Program-made: the position numbers and the translations under genes
The notes under the pieces: model-generated
Database searches by the model: none
What the model was told of the DNA's origin: nothing
What the model saw: the letters and a program-made list of their open reading frames with translations, nothing else
Part shown: positions 38,014 through 50,878 of the stretch, in pieces
Layout: each line of letters opens with the position of its first letter
Position numbering within the stretch: the stretch's first letter is position 1
Assembly (NCBI GenBank): GCA_017656135.1
Contig: JACDOJ010000001.1
Coordinates: forward strand, 124,001 to 188,000
DNA from: Bacillota bacterium
GTDB lineage: Bacteria; Bacillota; UBA5301
DNA: 64,000 bases
Reading direction: 5' to 3'

Positions 38014-38421
38014 ATGGATATTCGGGCCTACCAGCAGTGGGTGAAAGAATTTGACCAGGAGCGCGGATGGGATCTTTGCCCAGGTACAGACACTATGGTC
38101 CACGTTCTTGAGGAGCTGGGAGAAGTGGCCCGCTGTCTTTTGGCCCTGCATGGGTACCGCAGCACCGATTCAGCCCACCGTGAAGAGTTCAAGAAAGAGC
38201 TCGGGGAGGAGCTGGCTGATGCAGTGACTTTTCTGGTCAAACTGGCTTACACCTATGATATTGACCTGGCCAGCTACCTTGAAGCCAATCAGGCCAAGTG
38301 CGAGGCCAGGTTTGGGGCGGGAACCGGTTCCTACCAGACGGAACGGTACCTGAAGGGCTTGGCTGAATCCAGCCAGGCCATGCTTTCAGAATACCACGCG
38401 AGGTTTGGGAAAAAGGAGTAG
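38014..38421 (+). CDS. MazG-like nucleotide pyrophosphohydrolase-related protein
   Basis: VLEELGEVARCLLAL, ELGEELADAVTFLVKLAYTYDIDL. Confidence 0.78.
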   Translation: MDIRAYQQWVKEFDQERGWDLCPGTDTMVHVLEELGEVARCLLALHGYRSTDSAHREEFKKELGEELADAVTFLVKLAYTYDIDLASYLEANQAKCEARFGAGTGSYQTERYLKGLAESSQAMLSEYHARFGKKE

Positions 38422-38425
38422 GTTC

Positions 38426-40144
38426 ATGTACGTAATCGACCATGTCAAAGAGGAACTTACCACAGCGCTCGCTCAGGCGGTGGCCAAGGCCGTTCAGGAA
38501 GGTAGCCTTCCGGAGGAGATGCGGGAGGCCCAAATCCAGTTGGAGGTTCCCAGAGAAGAGGCCCATGGTGACTGGGCCACTAACCTGGCCATGACCTCGG
38601 CCAGGATTGCCAGGTGCGCTCCGCGCAAAATCGCGGAAACCATCGTCCAAAACCTGGATACTGAAGGCACATTCATTGATCAGGTGGAGATCGCCGGTCC
38701 CGGTTTTATCAATTTTCGCCTGCGCCCGGACTGGCTGTTGGAAGTAGTCAAAGAGATCGAGGCCAAAGGAGAGGCCTACGGCCGCAGGGATATCGGCGCC
38801 GGCCGAAAGGTGCAGGTGGAGTTCGTCAGCGCCAACCCCACCGGCCCCCTGCATGTGGGCCATGGCCGGGGTGCCGTGGTTGGCAGTGTCCTAAGCAACC
38901 TCCTGGAGGCGGCTGGGTTTCTAGTCACACGGGAGTACTATATCAACGACGCCGGCAACCAGATCGTTAACTTTGGCCTCTCTCTGGAGGCTCGCTACTT
39001 TCAGGCTTTAGGCCAGGATGTGCCTGTGCCGGAACAGGGCTACCACGGGGAAGATTTAAAAGAATTGATGGCCGAGGTTGCTGCTGAGAAAGGCGACTTC
39101 TATTTAAAGATGGACCCTGAGGAGCGGCGGAAGGCCCTGACTGAGCTGGCCCTGGAGCGTAAACTGGCTGATATAAAGCGGGATTTGGCCGATTTTGGGG
39201 TCACCTTTGATCACTGGTTCAGTGAATCCAAGCTGCATGCCGAAGGGGCTATCAAGGCTACGGTTCAAAAGCTTAAAGAAGAGGGGAGCATTTACGAGTC
39301 AGAAGGCGCCCTCTGGCTGAAATCTACCGACTACGGTGATGATAAGGACCGGGTGGTGATCAGGGAGAACGGCGTCCCCACTTATTTAGCTGCTGACCTC
39401 GCCTACCACAAGAACAAGTTTGAGCGAGGCTTTGATACTGTCATCAACGTCTGGGGCGCCGACCACCACGGGTACATTCCCCGGATGAAAGCCGGAGTGG
39501 CGGCTTTGGGTTATGATCCTGACCGGTTGGAGATCCTCATTGTCCAGCTAGTTAACCTGTTGAGAGACGGGGAGCCGGTGGTGATGTCCAAGCGCACCGG
39601 GAAGCTGGTGACCCTGGCGGAGGTCATTGAGGAGGTGGGCAAGGATGCTGCCCGCTACTTCTTCATCATGCGCAGCGCCGACAGCCACCTGGACTTTGAC
39701 CTATCTCTGGCGGCAGCCCATACCGAGGAAAACCCGGTTTTTTACATCCAATACGCCCACGCCCGGATATCGTCGATCCTGCGCCAGGCCCAGGAGTTGG
39801 GACAGATCCCAAGGCTCTTGGAGAGGAAACCCCTTTCAGATGTAGTGGACCTGGCTCAAGTGAACCTGAGCCTGTTGGCGAGCGAAGTAGAGCGGGCTCT
39901 CCTCAAAAAACTGGCCTTCTGGCCCGAGGAAGTGGCTGTGGCCGCCCTCAACCGGGAGCCCCACCGGATTGCTCGCTACGCTCACGATTTGGCAGGGAGC
40001 TTTCACTCTTTCTACAATGCCTGCCGGGTCATCACCGATGATCCGGAGCTTACCTTAGCCAGACTGTTTTTGGTGGATGCCACCGGAATTGTTCTCCGGT
40101 CGGCCCTGGGTATTCTAGGAGTCAGCGCACCGGATCGGATGTAA
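38426..40144 (+). CDS. argS: Arginyl-tRNA synthetase
   Basis: VEFVSANPTGPLHVGHGRGAVVGSVLSNLLEAAGF, MSKRTGKLVTL, C-terminal ALGILGVSAPDRM. Confidence 0.97.
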   Translation: MYVIDHVKEELTTALAQAVAKAVQEGSLPEEMREAQIQLEVPREEAHGDWATNLAMTSARIARCAPRKIAETIVQNLDTEGTFIDQVEIAGPGFINFRLRPDWLLEVVKEIEAKGEAYGRRDIGAGRKVQVEFVSANPTGPLHVGHGRGAVVGSVLSNLLEAAGFLVTREYYINDAGNQIVNFGLSLEARYFQALGQDVPVPEQGYHGEDLKELMAEVAAEKGDFYLKMDPEERRKALTELALERKLADIKRDLADFGVTFDHWFSESKLHAEGAIKATVQKLKEEGSIYESEGALWLKSTDYGDDKDRVVIRENGVPTYLAADLAYHKNKFERGFDTVINVWGADHHGYIPRMKAGVAALGYDPDRLEILIVQLVNLLRDGEPVVMSKRTGKLVTLAEVIEEVGKDAARYFFIMRSADSHLDFDLSLAAAHTEENPVFYIQYAHARISSILRQAQELGQIPRLLERKPLSDVVDLAQVNLSLLASEVERALLKKLAFWPEEVAVAALNREPHRIARYAHDLAGSFHSFYNACRVITDDPELTLARLFLVDATGIVLRSALGILGVSAPDRM

Positions 40145-40160
40145 AAGGAGGGCATATGAA

Positions 40161-42451
<2,291 letters not shown>

Positions 42452-42520
42452 TTTTCTGTAGGAAGTATATCCCTGCTAAATCCTGCCGAGACTGTGAATG
42501 GATAACAGGAAAAGGCGGGT

Positions 42521-43075
42521 GTGGGGATGTACTTCAGAAGACAGCTACTTATTATCGGAATTCTTATCTTAGGGTCTACGGTTTCGGCCCCTTCAGCAGT
42601 TGCTTGGGATTGGTTGGAGCTGCCTGCGGGCCTTTCCGGAGGCGCGGATCTGGTCGGAGAGGTCTTGGAGGTACGCTCGGGTAGCTTAGTCCTTGAACCT
42701 TCCGGTGGGCCGGCCACCACCATTAGGCTGGCCCCGGAGTGTGAGATAACCCTCAATGGAATGCCGGTGGCCGCCGCTGCCCTGCGGCCGGTGGCCCCGG
42801 GAAGCCGGGTAGAAGTTCGGGTTTGTCTCCAAGGGGAGCGGGCGGTTTCGGTGGCCGGTTTCTACTGCTGTCTGGAGGCAGAGGTGCTGGCCATTAAGGG
42901 GCAGCAAGCTTTCTGTAAACCGCTCAACTCCAGTACGGGCGATAAGTGGCTGGAGCTTCCAGGGTTTCCTAAAAGACCCCAGGTGGGTGAGGTCTACCTC
43001 CTTATTCTGGACAGCGCCGGAAAGGTAAAACGCAGCCAGAGGCTGGGGCCCTTGGAGGAGAACAGTTACCGCTAG
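42521..43075 (+). CDS. Hypothetical exported protein
   Basis: Signal peptide LLIIGILILGSTVSAPSAVA; intact ORF between conserved genes. Confidence 0.65.
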   Translation: MGMYFRRQLLIIGILILGSTVSAPSAVAWDWLELPAGLSGGADLVGEVLEVRSGSLVLEPSGGPATTIRLAPECEITLNGMPVAAAALRPVAPGSRVEVRVCLQGERAVSVAGFYCCLEAEVLAIKGQQAFCKPLNSSTGDKWLELPGFPKRPQVGEVYLLILDSAGKVKRSQRLGPLEENSYR

Positions 43076-43123
43076 CGAATATGAATAACGAGAGTCGCTA
43101 ATGGATGAGGTGTTACACACGAG

Positions 43124-43777
43124 ATGGTAATCGATACAGAACGCGCGCTGGCCATGCGGTGTCCTGCCTGCGGCAAACTTAACCATCAGGTTTTTTCTCT
43201 GTTTGCTTTTTCAGGCAACCGGGCTGTGAAACTGCAGTGTACTTGTGGTTTCACCCTGCTCATTCTCAGCACCCGTGATCATAAGCGTTACACCATCCAG
43301 TCCTTCTGTGTGGTCTGCGAAGCGCCTCATCTGACCAACGTCCAAGCCAAGGAGCTCTGGTGCCAGGAGTCCACGGAACTGGTCTGTCCAGAAACCAATG
43401 TGGAGCTGGGCATACTGGGCAGCCGGGCCCTGGTCAGGGAAGCGGTTCGCAAGGAGCAGACTCCCTTGGAAGACGTCCTTTCTTCTGCTGAGCACGATGA
43501 TTTCTTTGAAAATAAGGAAATAATGACTGAGGTGCTCTATTTCCTTCAGGAACTGGCGAGTCAAAGCCGGCTGTACTGCCAGTGCGGGAACGCTAACATC
43601 GACATAGATATCTACCCGGAACGAGTTGAACTGCACTGCCCGGAGTGTGACGGCTCCCTGACCGTTTACGGGCGAAGCGTTGACGATTTGCAACTCCTGG
43701 AGACAGTCAGTGAAATTGTACTAGCCAAAGAGAACTTCCAGTCCAAGGACGGAGAGAAATTCAAGACCCACAAATAG
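43124..43777 (+). CDS. Conserved hypothetical Cys-rich (zinc-ribbon-like) protein
   Basis: CPACG, CVVC, CQCG, CPEC motifs. Confidence 0.7.
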   Translation: MVIDTERALAMRCPACGKLNHQVFSLFAFSGNRAVKLQCTCGFTLLILSTRDHKRYTIQSFCVVCEAPHLTNVQAKELWCQESTELVCPETNVELGILGSRALVREAVRKEQTPLEDVLSSAEHDDFFENKEIMTEVLYFLQELASQSRLYCQCGNANIDIDIYPERVELHCPECDGSLTVYGRSVDDLQLLETVSEIVLAKENFQSKDGEKFKTHK

Positions 43778-43794
43778 TCAAAGGATGAACCCCC

Positions 43795-44649
43795 ATGTTA
43801 ACACCTCTGAAAGATCTTGTGCAAGCGGCACAGGCCGGACATTACGCAGTCGGTGCCTTCAACTTCAGCAACCTGGAAATCCTCAAGTCAATCACCGAGA
43901 CGGCTCAGAGACTCTCTTCCCCAGTCATCATTCAAACCAGTCAGAGCGCGATAAAATATGCGGGCCTTGGTTTCATCGTGGCTATGGCCAGGGCGGCCGC
44001 TGAGGAGACAGACGTTCCGATTGCCCTGCACTTAGATCACGGCACCGATTTGGATCTAATTAAGGAGTGCATAGCCAGAGGCTACTCCTCGGTGATGATC
44101 GATGGTTCACATCTTCCTTTGGAAGAGAATATTAGAATAACTAGAGAAGTAGTGGCGTTGGCTCATCCGTCTGGGGTTTCGGTGGAAGCGGAATTAGGTA
44201 GGTTAGTAGGGGTCGAAGATGAAATATCAGTAGATGAGAGAGAGGCTTCATTCACAGATCCGGATGAGGCTCGCCGTTTCGTGGAGGCCACTGGCGTAGA
44301 CGCCCTGGCGGTGGCTATCGGTACTGCCCATGGCCAGTATAAAGGCGAACCGAAACTGGACTTCGACCGCCTGAAACAGATTGCCGGAGCGGTAGAAACT
44401 CCGCTGGTGTTGCACGGGGCTTCAGGGGTTCCGGCAGAAAGCGTGAGCAAAGCTATTAAACTAGGGATTTGTAAGGTGAATATCGATACCGACCTGCGCC
44501 TGGCTTTCCACGGCGCCGTCAAGAGTTTTCTGGAGAGCAGCGACTCCTATGATCCGCGCAAGCTCCTTGCTCCGGCCATGGAGGCTATGAGCGAGGTTGT
44601 GGCGACCAAAATCAATCTCTTCGGCTCAGCTGGCAAAGCTGTCAGGTAA
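43795..44649 (+). CDS. fba: Class II fructose-1,6-bisphosphate aldolase
   Basis: [57 protein letters not shown]. Confidence 0.93.
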   Translation: MLTPLKDLVQAAQAGHYAVGAFNFSNLEILKSITETAQRLSSPVIIQTSQSAIKYAGLGFIVAMARAAAEETDVPIALHLDHGTDLDLIKECIARGYSSVMIDGSHLPLEENIRITREVVALAHPSGVSVEAELGRLVGVEDEISVDEREASFTDPDEARRFVEATGVDALAVAIGTAHGQYKGEPKLDFDRLKQIAGAVETPLVLHGASGVPAESVSKAIKLGICKVNIDTDLRLAFHGAVKSFLESSDSYDPRKLLAPAMEAMSEVVATKINLFGSAGKAVR

Positions 44650-44696
44650 TATACATTTGCAGCATCGTGCTTGACTCCAAAAATGAGGTGAAAAAA

Positions 44697-46160
44697 TTGA
44701 ATAAGTCTGACTTGGAGAAACGGACAGTGGTCGAATTGCGCCGCATCGCCCAAAAGATTGGACTTAAGAACTACCAACGCCTGCGGAAAGCGGAATTAGT
44801 CAACCGGGTTATGGAAAGACTGCTGGAGTTGGCCAAAGCCAAACAGGCAGAGCTTGAGTCCAAGGGCGCTCAGGAGACACCAGGGGACGGCGGGGAGGCC
44901 GCAGCACCTGAGGGCGTTGAAGAAGACAGGGAAGAGTCTCCACCCCCTCCTGAGGAGGACGAAAAGGAACAGGCGGAGACGGGCAAGGGAAAACAAAAAT
45001 TCCGGGATCAGGACTTACCGAGAGGCGAAGGGATTCTGGAGATCCTCCCAGATGGATACGGGTTCTTAAGAACCTCCGGCTATCTTCCAGGCCCTCAAGA
45101 CATCTATGTCTCCCCTTCCCAAATCCGTCGTTTCTCCCTTCGTGACGGCGACAAAGTTTCCGGATTGATCCGAACTCCCAAAGACAGTGAGCGGTATGCG
45201 GCCTTACTCAGGGTGGAAAAAGTGAATGATACCACCTTGGAAGAGCTGGCTAAGCGCAAGCACTTCGATGATTTAACACCGATCTACCCGAACGAACGAA
45301 TTCGGTTAGAGACCGGGCAGCGGGATATCGCAACCCGTCTCATCGACTTCATCGCTCCCATCGGCAAAGGGCAGCGGGGGCTCATCGTCTCTCCGCCGAA
45401 GGCCGGAAAGACTACCCTGCTCAAGAAGATTGCCAACAGCATCACCACTAATCATCCGGAAATCCTGCTCTTTGTGCTGTTAATCGACGAGCGGCCGGAG
45501 GAAGTCACTGATATGCAGCGTTCCGTCAAGGGAGAAGTGGTCAGTTCCACCTTTGACAACCTGCCGGAGAACCACGTCAAGGTGGCCGATTTCGTGCTGG
45601 AACGGGCAAAGCGGCTGGTGGAAATGGGTCGGGACGTGGTCATTCTCTTGGACAGCATTACCCGCCTGGCTCGTGCTCACAATCTGGTGATTCCACCCAG
45701 CGGGCGGACGCTCTCCGGTGGCGTTGACCCCACTGCGCTGCACCGGCCGAAACGCTTTTTCGGTGCCGCTCGGAACTTTGAAGAAGGCGGCAGCCTTACC
45801 ATTATAGCCACAGCTTTGGTCGAGACCGGCAGTCGCATGGATGACGTGATTTATGAGGAGTTCAAGGGCACCGGCAACATGGAAGTGCACCTAGACCGGA
45901 AACTATCTGAGCGGCGCATTTTCCCAGCAGTGGACATCTACCGCAGCGGCACCCGAAAGGAAGAGCTGCTCCTGGACCCTTCAGAGATGGAGATGGTTTT
46001 CGTGCTGCGTAAAGCCTTGGCCTCCCTGGGCGTGGCCGAAACCACCGAGCTGCTTCTGGACCGCCTCAAGCACTCTAGGAGCAACAAGGACCTGGTCAAC
46101 CTTATAATTAAATCGTCATTTGCAGATAATGTTAGAGCGCAGTCTAATAATTGGGAATAA
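44697..46160 (+). CDS. rho: Transcription termination factor Rho
   Basis: [57 protein letters not shown]. Confidence 0.97.
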   Translation: MNKSDLEKRTVVELRRIAQKIGLKNYQRLRKAELVNRVMERLLELAKAKQAELESKGAQETPGDGGEAAAPEGVEEDREESPPPPEEDEKEQAETGKGKQKFRDQDLPRGEGILEILPDGYGFLRTSGYLPGPQDIYVSPSQIRRFSLRDGDKVSGLIRTPKDSERYAALLRVEKVNDTTLEELAKRKHFDDLTPIYPNERIRLETGQRDIATRLIDFIAPIGKGQRGLIVSPPKAGKTTLLKKIANSITTNHPEILLFVLLIDERPEEVTDMQRSVKGEVVSSTFDNLPENHVKVADFVLERAKRLVEMGRDVVILLDSITRLARAHNLVIPPSGRTLSGGVDPTALHRPKRFFGAARNFEEGGSLTIIATALVETGSRMDDVIYEEFKGTGNMEVHLDRKLSERRIFPAVDIYRSGTRKEELLLDPSEMEMVFVLRKALASLGVAETTELLLDRLKHSRSNKDLVNLIIKSSFADNVRAQSNNWE

Positions 46161-46256
46161 TGGAAAGTCGCTTTTGAAGGATTTAGTCAAGCCTTCCTTG
46201 AAGATATAAAATTGAACTACCTTTTTTCTGAAGATTGGCGGTTGTGGAGGAGACCA

Positions 46257-47264
46257 ATGGGGTCTTTTTGGCGTTATTTCGGACATCCTTTAGTTGTACT
46301 GGCAGTGGCTCTGGCCGCTGCTACCGGTCTTTTAGGCTACTCCGGTACAGGCCCGATTGAGCAGACTACCTCTGACGAGTACCCGATTAGCCTGGCCATG
46401 CGGGGCGAGCTGGAACCGGCCGAATCTGCTACTCCTGTCCGAAATAATGCGGTAAATGAGGAAATCGCCAACCAGTTTAAGGAATTGGTTACCGCCGGCT
46501 TGCCGAAGGCGGAATCTGAGCCGACAGCAGAACCGGAGAAGAAACCGCAGCTACCAACTATTACTGTGCACCGGGTTGCTCCCGGAGAAAATCTGTACTC
46601 CATTGCCGCCAAATACGGAATCGACGTCAACACCATTTTGGGAGCCAATGACTTGGAAGATATCAATACCATCCGGGTGGGCCAGGAGCTGAGGATCCTC
46701 AGTCAGAAAGGGGTTATGCACAGGATCAGTCGCGGCGAAAACCTCTGGGAGATCGCCCGCAAGTACAAGGTATCCATTGATGATATCATTGCGGCCAACG
46801 GCATCGAGGATCCGAGACGTCTTGCAGTAGGAGAGGAGCTTTTCGTCCCTGGAGGTACGCCGGTTAAAGACATAAACTATTATCGGGCCAAGCAAGGGCC
46901 GCAGTTTATCTGGCCGGTGAAGGGTAGGATCAGCTCCAAATACGGTATGCGGTGGGGCCGGATGCACTACGGCATCGACATCGCCGTAATTACCGGGACC
47001 AGAGTCAAGGCTGCGGAATCAGGTTGGGTCAAGTTTGCCGGTTATTCCAGCGGCTACGGCTACCTGGTCATCCTTGGGCATAAAGATGGCTATGAGACCA
47101 GATACGCCCATAACTCCAAGCTATTGGTGAAGACCGGACAGCGGGTGCAGCAGGGACAGGTGATAGCCTTGTCAGGAAACACCGGCCGGTCCACCGGGCC
47201 GCATCTTCACTTTGAGATTCGGAAAAATGGCCGGCCGTTGAATCCGCTGACCAAGCTCGATTAG
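46257..47264 (+). CDS. Double-LysM, M23-family peptidoglycan peptidase
   Basis: TVHRVAPGENLYSIAAKYGI, HRISRGENLWEIARKYKV, HYGIDIAVITGTRVKAA, STGPHLHFEIRKNG. Confidence 0.93.
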   Translation: MGSFWRYFGHPLVVLAVALAAATGLLGYSGTGPIEQTTSDEYPISLAMRGELEPAESATPVRNNAVNEEIANQFKELVTAGLPKAESEPTAEPEKKPQLPTITVHRVAPGENLYSIAAKYGIDVNTILGANDLEDINTIRVGQELRILSQKGVMHRISRGENLWEIARKYKVSIDDIIAANGIEDPRRLAVGEELFVPGGTPVKDINYYRAKQGPQFIWPVKGRISSKYGMRWGRMHYGIDIAVITGTRVKAAESGWVKFAGYSSGYGYLVILGHKDGYETRYAHNSKLLVKTGQRVQQGQVIALSGNTGRSTGPHLHFEIRKNGRPLNPLTKLD

Positions 47265-47318
47265 CACTCTTCATAACATTCATTTGGATTTAAAGGCAAA
47301 ACCAACCGAACCAAGAGG

Positions 47319-47870
47319 ATGTTCATCGTGAGCAATACCAGTGGTGTTAAGGCAGATTGTAGTTGTTTAGAAAATACCACCAAGGCGGTATATGAGGACG
47401 TAAGATCCACGTTCAGAGCGAGGAACACCAAGCGCAATAAAGTTGATGAGCGTTGCCCCTTCTGCGGCCAAGAGGGGCAAAGAGTACCTAATACTGCTGT
47501 GACTAATCTGCTCAAGTCCGAATTCCTCTCCAAAGTAGAAACGGGAGAATATTAGCTTTGCACTAATTGCGCTTGTCAGGCGGTTTATTACCAGCCGCAT
47601 ACAGGGCAAGTTTTTGAGCAAGAGGCTTTGAGAGTTAAGGTGTGGCTTAAAGACCCAGGTGATAATGTACCCCTTTGCTATTGTCATGGGGTCACCCGGA
47701 GCCAAATTAAGACTGCTTGGCAAAAGGGGGCTAAAACTTTCGCTGAGCTGGTTAAGGTAACGGGAGTAGCGAAGGGAGGCTGCCGTTGCCAATATGAAAA
47801 CCCTGCCGGGCGATGCTGCAGCGAGGCTATTAAACAGTATTTGGGCGAGTTAGCGAAATCTATTAACTAA
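47319..47870 (+). pseudogene. CopZ-like (BFD/[2Fe-2S]-type) copper-chaperone-family gene with one in-frame TAG at 47553-47555
   Basis: ORFs 47319-47555 and 47628-47870 share a frame; CPFCGQEGQRVPNTAVTNLL...GEY*LCTNCACQAVYY...VPLCYCHGVTRSQI...GGCRCQYENPAGRCC. Confidence 0.75.
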
Positions 47871-47981
47871 TTCCCCCCCTCTTAAAAAGTCCAGGTGTCC
47901 ACTTGTGGTATGAATCGGGACAACGGTTGCCAGCAATATGATATTATGCTATACTATCGTTTGTGAGTGAGGTGAAAAGCT

Positions 47982-48191
47982 GTGAAAGAAGGAATCCATC
48001 CCAAGATGCATAAGGTGACTGTTCACTGTGCCTGTGGGGCCAGTTTTGAGACCGCCTCTACAAAAAGTGATAACTTAAGGGTAGAGGTGTGTTCCCAGTG
48101 CCATCCTTTGTATACCGGTACTCGGGCCCAGATCGTTGAACGCGGCGGTCGGATAGAGAGATTCAGAAAGAAATACGGTTACGAAGGATAA
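47982..48191 (+). CDS. rpmE: 50S ribosomal protein L31
   Basis: [46 protein letters not shown]-like C-terminus. Confidence 0.95.
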   Translation: MKEGIHPKMHKVTVHCACGASFETASTKSDNLRVEVCSQCHPLYTGTRAQIVERGGRIERFRKKYGYEG

Positions 48192-48289
48192 GTTGCCTTA
48201 TAGAAAAGTTTTTTCGGTGGGAGTTGACTTGCGGAAAGTGGGTTGGCTCCTTATTTTTTGTACTGGATGTGGTATATATTTCTTCACTT

Positions 48290-49261
48290 GTGATTGGCGG
48301 CGTTGTCATTGAAAATCCAGTAATCTTGGCTCCCATGGCCGGTGTCACCGACCGGGTCTTTCGGCAAATTATCTATGAATTGCACCCGGGATTGGCCTAC
48401 ACCGAGATGATCAGCGCCATGGCCCTTGTTTACGCCAATAAAAGGACCTTTAATATGTTGAATTTGGAACCTTATCGGCCCTTGTCTGTCCAGATCTTTG
48501 GTTCAGACCCCGAGGTCATGGCCAAGGCCGCCCGGATTGTTGAGAAAGCCCAGCCGACCTTCATCGACATCAATATGGGCTGTCCGACTCCGAAGATCGT
48601 CAAGAACGGGGAAGGGTCAGCGCTCATGAAAACCCCGGACCTGGCGGCCAAGATTGTCGAGGCTGTGGCCCAGGCAGCGACGGTGCCGGTTACGGTGAAA
48701 ATCAGGGCAGGCTGGGATGAGGACAGCATCAACGCCCCGAAATTTGCCCAAAAAATGGTGGAGGCCGGCGCTCAGGCAGTGACGGTGCACGGGCGGACTA
48801 GGTCCCAGTTTTACAGCGGTGAGGCGGACTGGGATATCATCGGGGAAGTGGCCCAGGCGGTGGATGTCCCGGTGATCGGCAACGGTGATATTTCAACCCC
48901 TCTTCTTGCAGAGAAGCGCCTGGCGGAGTCAGGGTGTGCCGGGGTCATGATCGGCCGGGGTGCCTTGGGGAACCCCTGGTTGGTTGCTCGGTGCCGGCAG
49001 TATGTGACCGACCGGTCCTGTGATCCTGAACCCACTTATGAAGAGCGGATCAAAATGGCCTGCCGCCACTTAGATAGGGCGGTGGCGTACTTGGGAGAGG
49101 CCGTTGCCGTCCCGCAGATGCGAAAACACATTGCCTGGTATCTGAAGGGTATGCCTAAGGTATCGGAGGTGAAGAGCAGAGTTCAGACCCTGCAGTCCCC
49201 TACGGAGGTCAAAAGAGAACTCGAGCTCTATCTGGAGGAACTTCGTTCTCTTACCGGCTAG
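48290..49261 (+). CDS. tRNA-dihydrouridine synthase (DusB-like)
   Basis: VIENPVILAPMAGVTDRVFRQI, DINMGCPTPKIVKNGEGSALM, VHGRTRSQFYSGEADW; start codon uncertain. Confidence 0.92.
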   Translation: MIGGVVIENPVILAPMAGVTDRVFRQIIYELHPGLAYTEMISAMALVYANKRTFNMLNLEPYRPLSVQIFGSDPEVMAKAARIVEKAQPTFIDINMGCPTPKIVKNGEGSALMKTPDLAAKIVEAVAQAATVPVTVKIRAGWDEDSINAPKFAQKMVEAGAQAVTVHGRTRSQFYSGEADWDIIGEVAQAVDVPVIGNGDISTPLLAEKRLAESGCAGVMIGRGALGNPWLVARCRQYVTDRSCDPEPTYEERIKMACRHLDRAVAYLGEAVAVPQMRKHIAWYLKGMPKVSEVKSRVQTLQSPTEVKRELELYLEELRSLTG

Positions 49262-49336
49262 GTTCGTTTTTGACCAACAATCTATCAAAGCTTTCCAAAT
49301 GCTTTCTTTTTTAGAGGAAGCCTATTTTTTTGTCAG

Positions 49337-49365
49337 TTGAATAAAAAATGGCCGCTCGGTATAAT
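49337..49365 (+). promoter_or_regulatory. Sigma-A-type promoter
   Basis: TTGAAT (49337-49342)-N17-TATAAT (49360-49365). Confidence 0.7.
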
Positions 49366-49378
49366 ATGGTAGAGACAG

Positions 49379-49396
49379 GTGCACAGTTTTGTGCAC
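49379..49396. promoter_or_regulatory. Palindromic operator candidate
   Basis: GTGCACA-GTTT-TGTGCAC, 14 nt downstream of the -10 box and just upstream of an HTH gene. Confidence 0.65.
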
Positions 49397-49412
49397 AATG
49401 GAGGAACCAGCG

Positions 49413-49943
49413 GTGGATTTCGTCCGGATCGGCAGCAAAGTCATCAGCCGCCATAAGCTTAATTTGGCCATCGACAAGATTCTCGACCTCAGAGTGCAAG
49501 GCTATTCCCAGTCCGAAGTGGCCAAAATCACCGGCATCGACCGCAGTTTCATCTCCCGGTTGGAGACCTTGGGTGAGGTCAAAAAGGGCCAGCGTCTGGC
49601 TGTGGTGGGTTTTCCGGTGGGCAACAAACAGGAGCTGGAAGAGCTCTTGGCCCAAGAGGGAGTTGAGTATACGCTGCTGCTCACGGAGGAGGAACGCTGG
49701 GCCTTTTTTTCCGGGAAGGATGGTGCTGAGGTCTTCAACGAGCTGATGTGCATCCTCTCTCAACTGAGACAGTACGATGTGGTCATTTTCTTTGGCTCAG
49801 ACATGCGGAACAAGATTGTGGAATCCATCCTAGGCAGCCGGGCAGTGACTGTTCCCATTGGTGAATCCCCAATTAAAAGGGATGTTTATCTGGACCCGGC
49901 AGAAGTACGGAGCCTAGTGAGGAAGGTGCGAAAGGAGAATTAG
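49413..49943 (+). CDS. HTH transcriptional regulator-like protein
   Basis: KILDLRVQGYSQSEVAKITGIDRSFISRLETLG helix-turn-helix; GGAGG 8 nt before GTG 49413. Confidence 0.75.
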   Translation: MDFVRIGSKVISRHKLNLAIDKILDLRVQGYSQSEVAKITGIDRSFISRLETLGEVKKGQRLAVVGFPVGNKQELEELLAQEGVEYTLLLTEEERWAFFSGKDGAEVFNELMCILSQLRQYDVVIFFGSDMRNKIVESILGSRAVTVPIGESPIKRDVYLDPAEVRSLVRKVRKEN

Positions 49944-49944
49944 A

Positions 49945-50850
49945 GTGAAGCGAGTGGTCAGCGTCAGCATTGGGTCTTCAGAGCGTAATCACAGAGTGGA
50001 AGTGGATATCCTCGGTGAGCCTTTTGTCATCGAACGAATCGGAACTGACGGTGACATGGAAAAGGCGGTGGAGCTGATCCGGGAGTTAGACGGCAAAGTC
50101 GATGCCTTTGGCATGGGGGGGATAGACCTTTTCATCTGGGCTGGGTCCAAACGCTACACTTTCCGGGATGGGAAGAAGATCTTTCGGGCCGCGACTAAAA
50201 CGCCAATTGTTGACGGCACCGGCCTCAAGAACTCCTTGGAGCGGAAGGTGGTGAACTGGATCCAAGATAAAGGGATCATCGATTTCAAAGGGTGCAAGGT
50301 CCTCTTGACCTCTGGCATGGATCGCTTTGGCATGGCCGAGGCTCTGGTGGAACATAAGGCAGACTTGGTCCTGGGGGATCTTATGTTCGCCCTGGGTGTT
50401 CCCATTCCCCTTCACTCCCTTAAGACTTTACACCGCTTAGCAGCGATTTTGGCCCCGATCATCGTTCAGCTGCCTTTTGAGTTGCTCTACCCGACCGGGC
50501 AGAAACAGGTTAAGGAAAGTAAACCCCGCTTTGAAGAGTGGTACCAGTGGGCTGATGTTATTGCCGGCGATTTCTTGTTCATCAAGCGATACATGCCGAA
50601 GGATTTGAGCGGCAAGACTATACTGACCAACACCGTGACCGCCAAGGATGTCGAAGATCTGAAGAGGAGGGGAGTTAAAAGGCTTATCACCACTACTCCT
50701 GAGCTCTCCGGCCGGTCTTTCGGAACCAATGTAATAGAGGGTGTTTTGGTCACTCTGGCCGATAAACCCTATAACGAACTCACTCAGGAAGACTATCTGG
50801 AGCTTTTGGAGAGAATTGGATTTGAACCCAGATTGGAAGAGTTAGCATAA
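49945..50850 (+). CDS. Conserved protein of uncertain function (recalled to be often annotated 'quinate 5-dehydrogenase')
   Basis: SIGSSERNHRVEVDILGEPFVIERIGTDGDMEKA, DAFGMGGIDLFIWAGSKRYTFRDGKKI; sits between HTH and COG5322-like genes. Confidence 0.6.
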   Translation: MKRVVSVSIGSSERNHRVEVDILGEPFVIERIGTDGDMEKAVELIRELDGKVDAFGMGGIDLFIWAGSKRYTFRDGKKIFRAATKTPIVDGTGLKNSLERKVVNWIQDKGIIDFKGCKVLLTSGMDRFGMAEALVEHKADLVLGDLMFALGVPIPLHSLKTLHRLAAILAPIIVQLPFELLYPTGQKQVKESKPRFEEWYQWADVIAGDFLFIKRYMPKDLSGKTILTNTVTAKDVEDLKRRGVKRLITTTPELSGRSFGTNVIEGVLVTLADKPYNELTQEDYLELLERIGFEPRLEELA

Positions 50851-50878
50851 AGAGCGGAAGGAGCCGTGAAGTAGACCC

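Noticed and set aside
47553-47555. Selenocysteine explanation for the interrupted CopZ-like gene
   Set aside because: The interrupting codon is TAG, not TGA; pyrrolysine or nonsense mutation are the only recoding or mutation options considered.
49945-50850. Accepting 'quinate 5-dehydrogenase' as the function
   Set aside because: No clear dinucleotide-binding dehydrogenase motif was recognised; the name is probably carried over by annotation.
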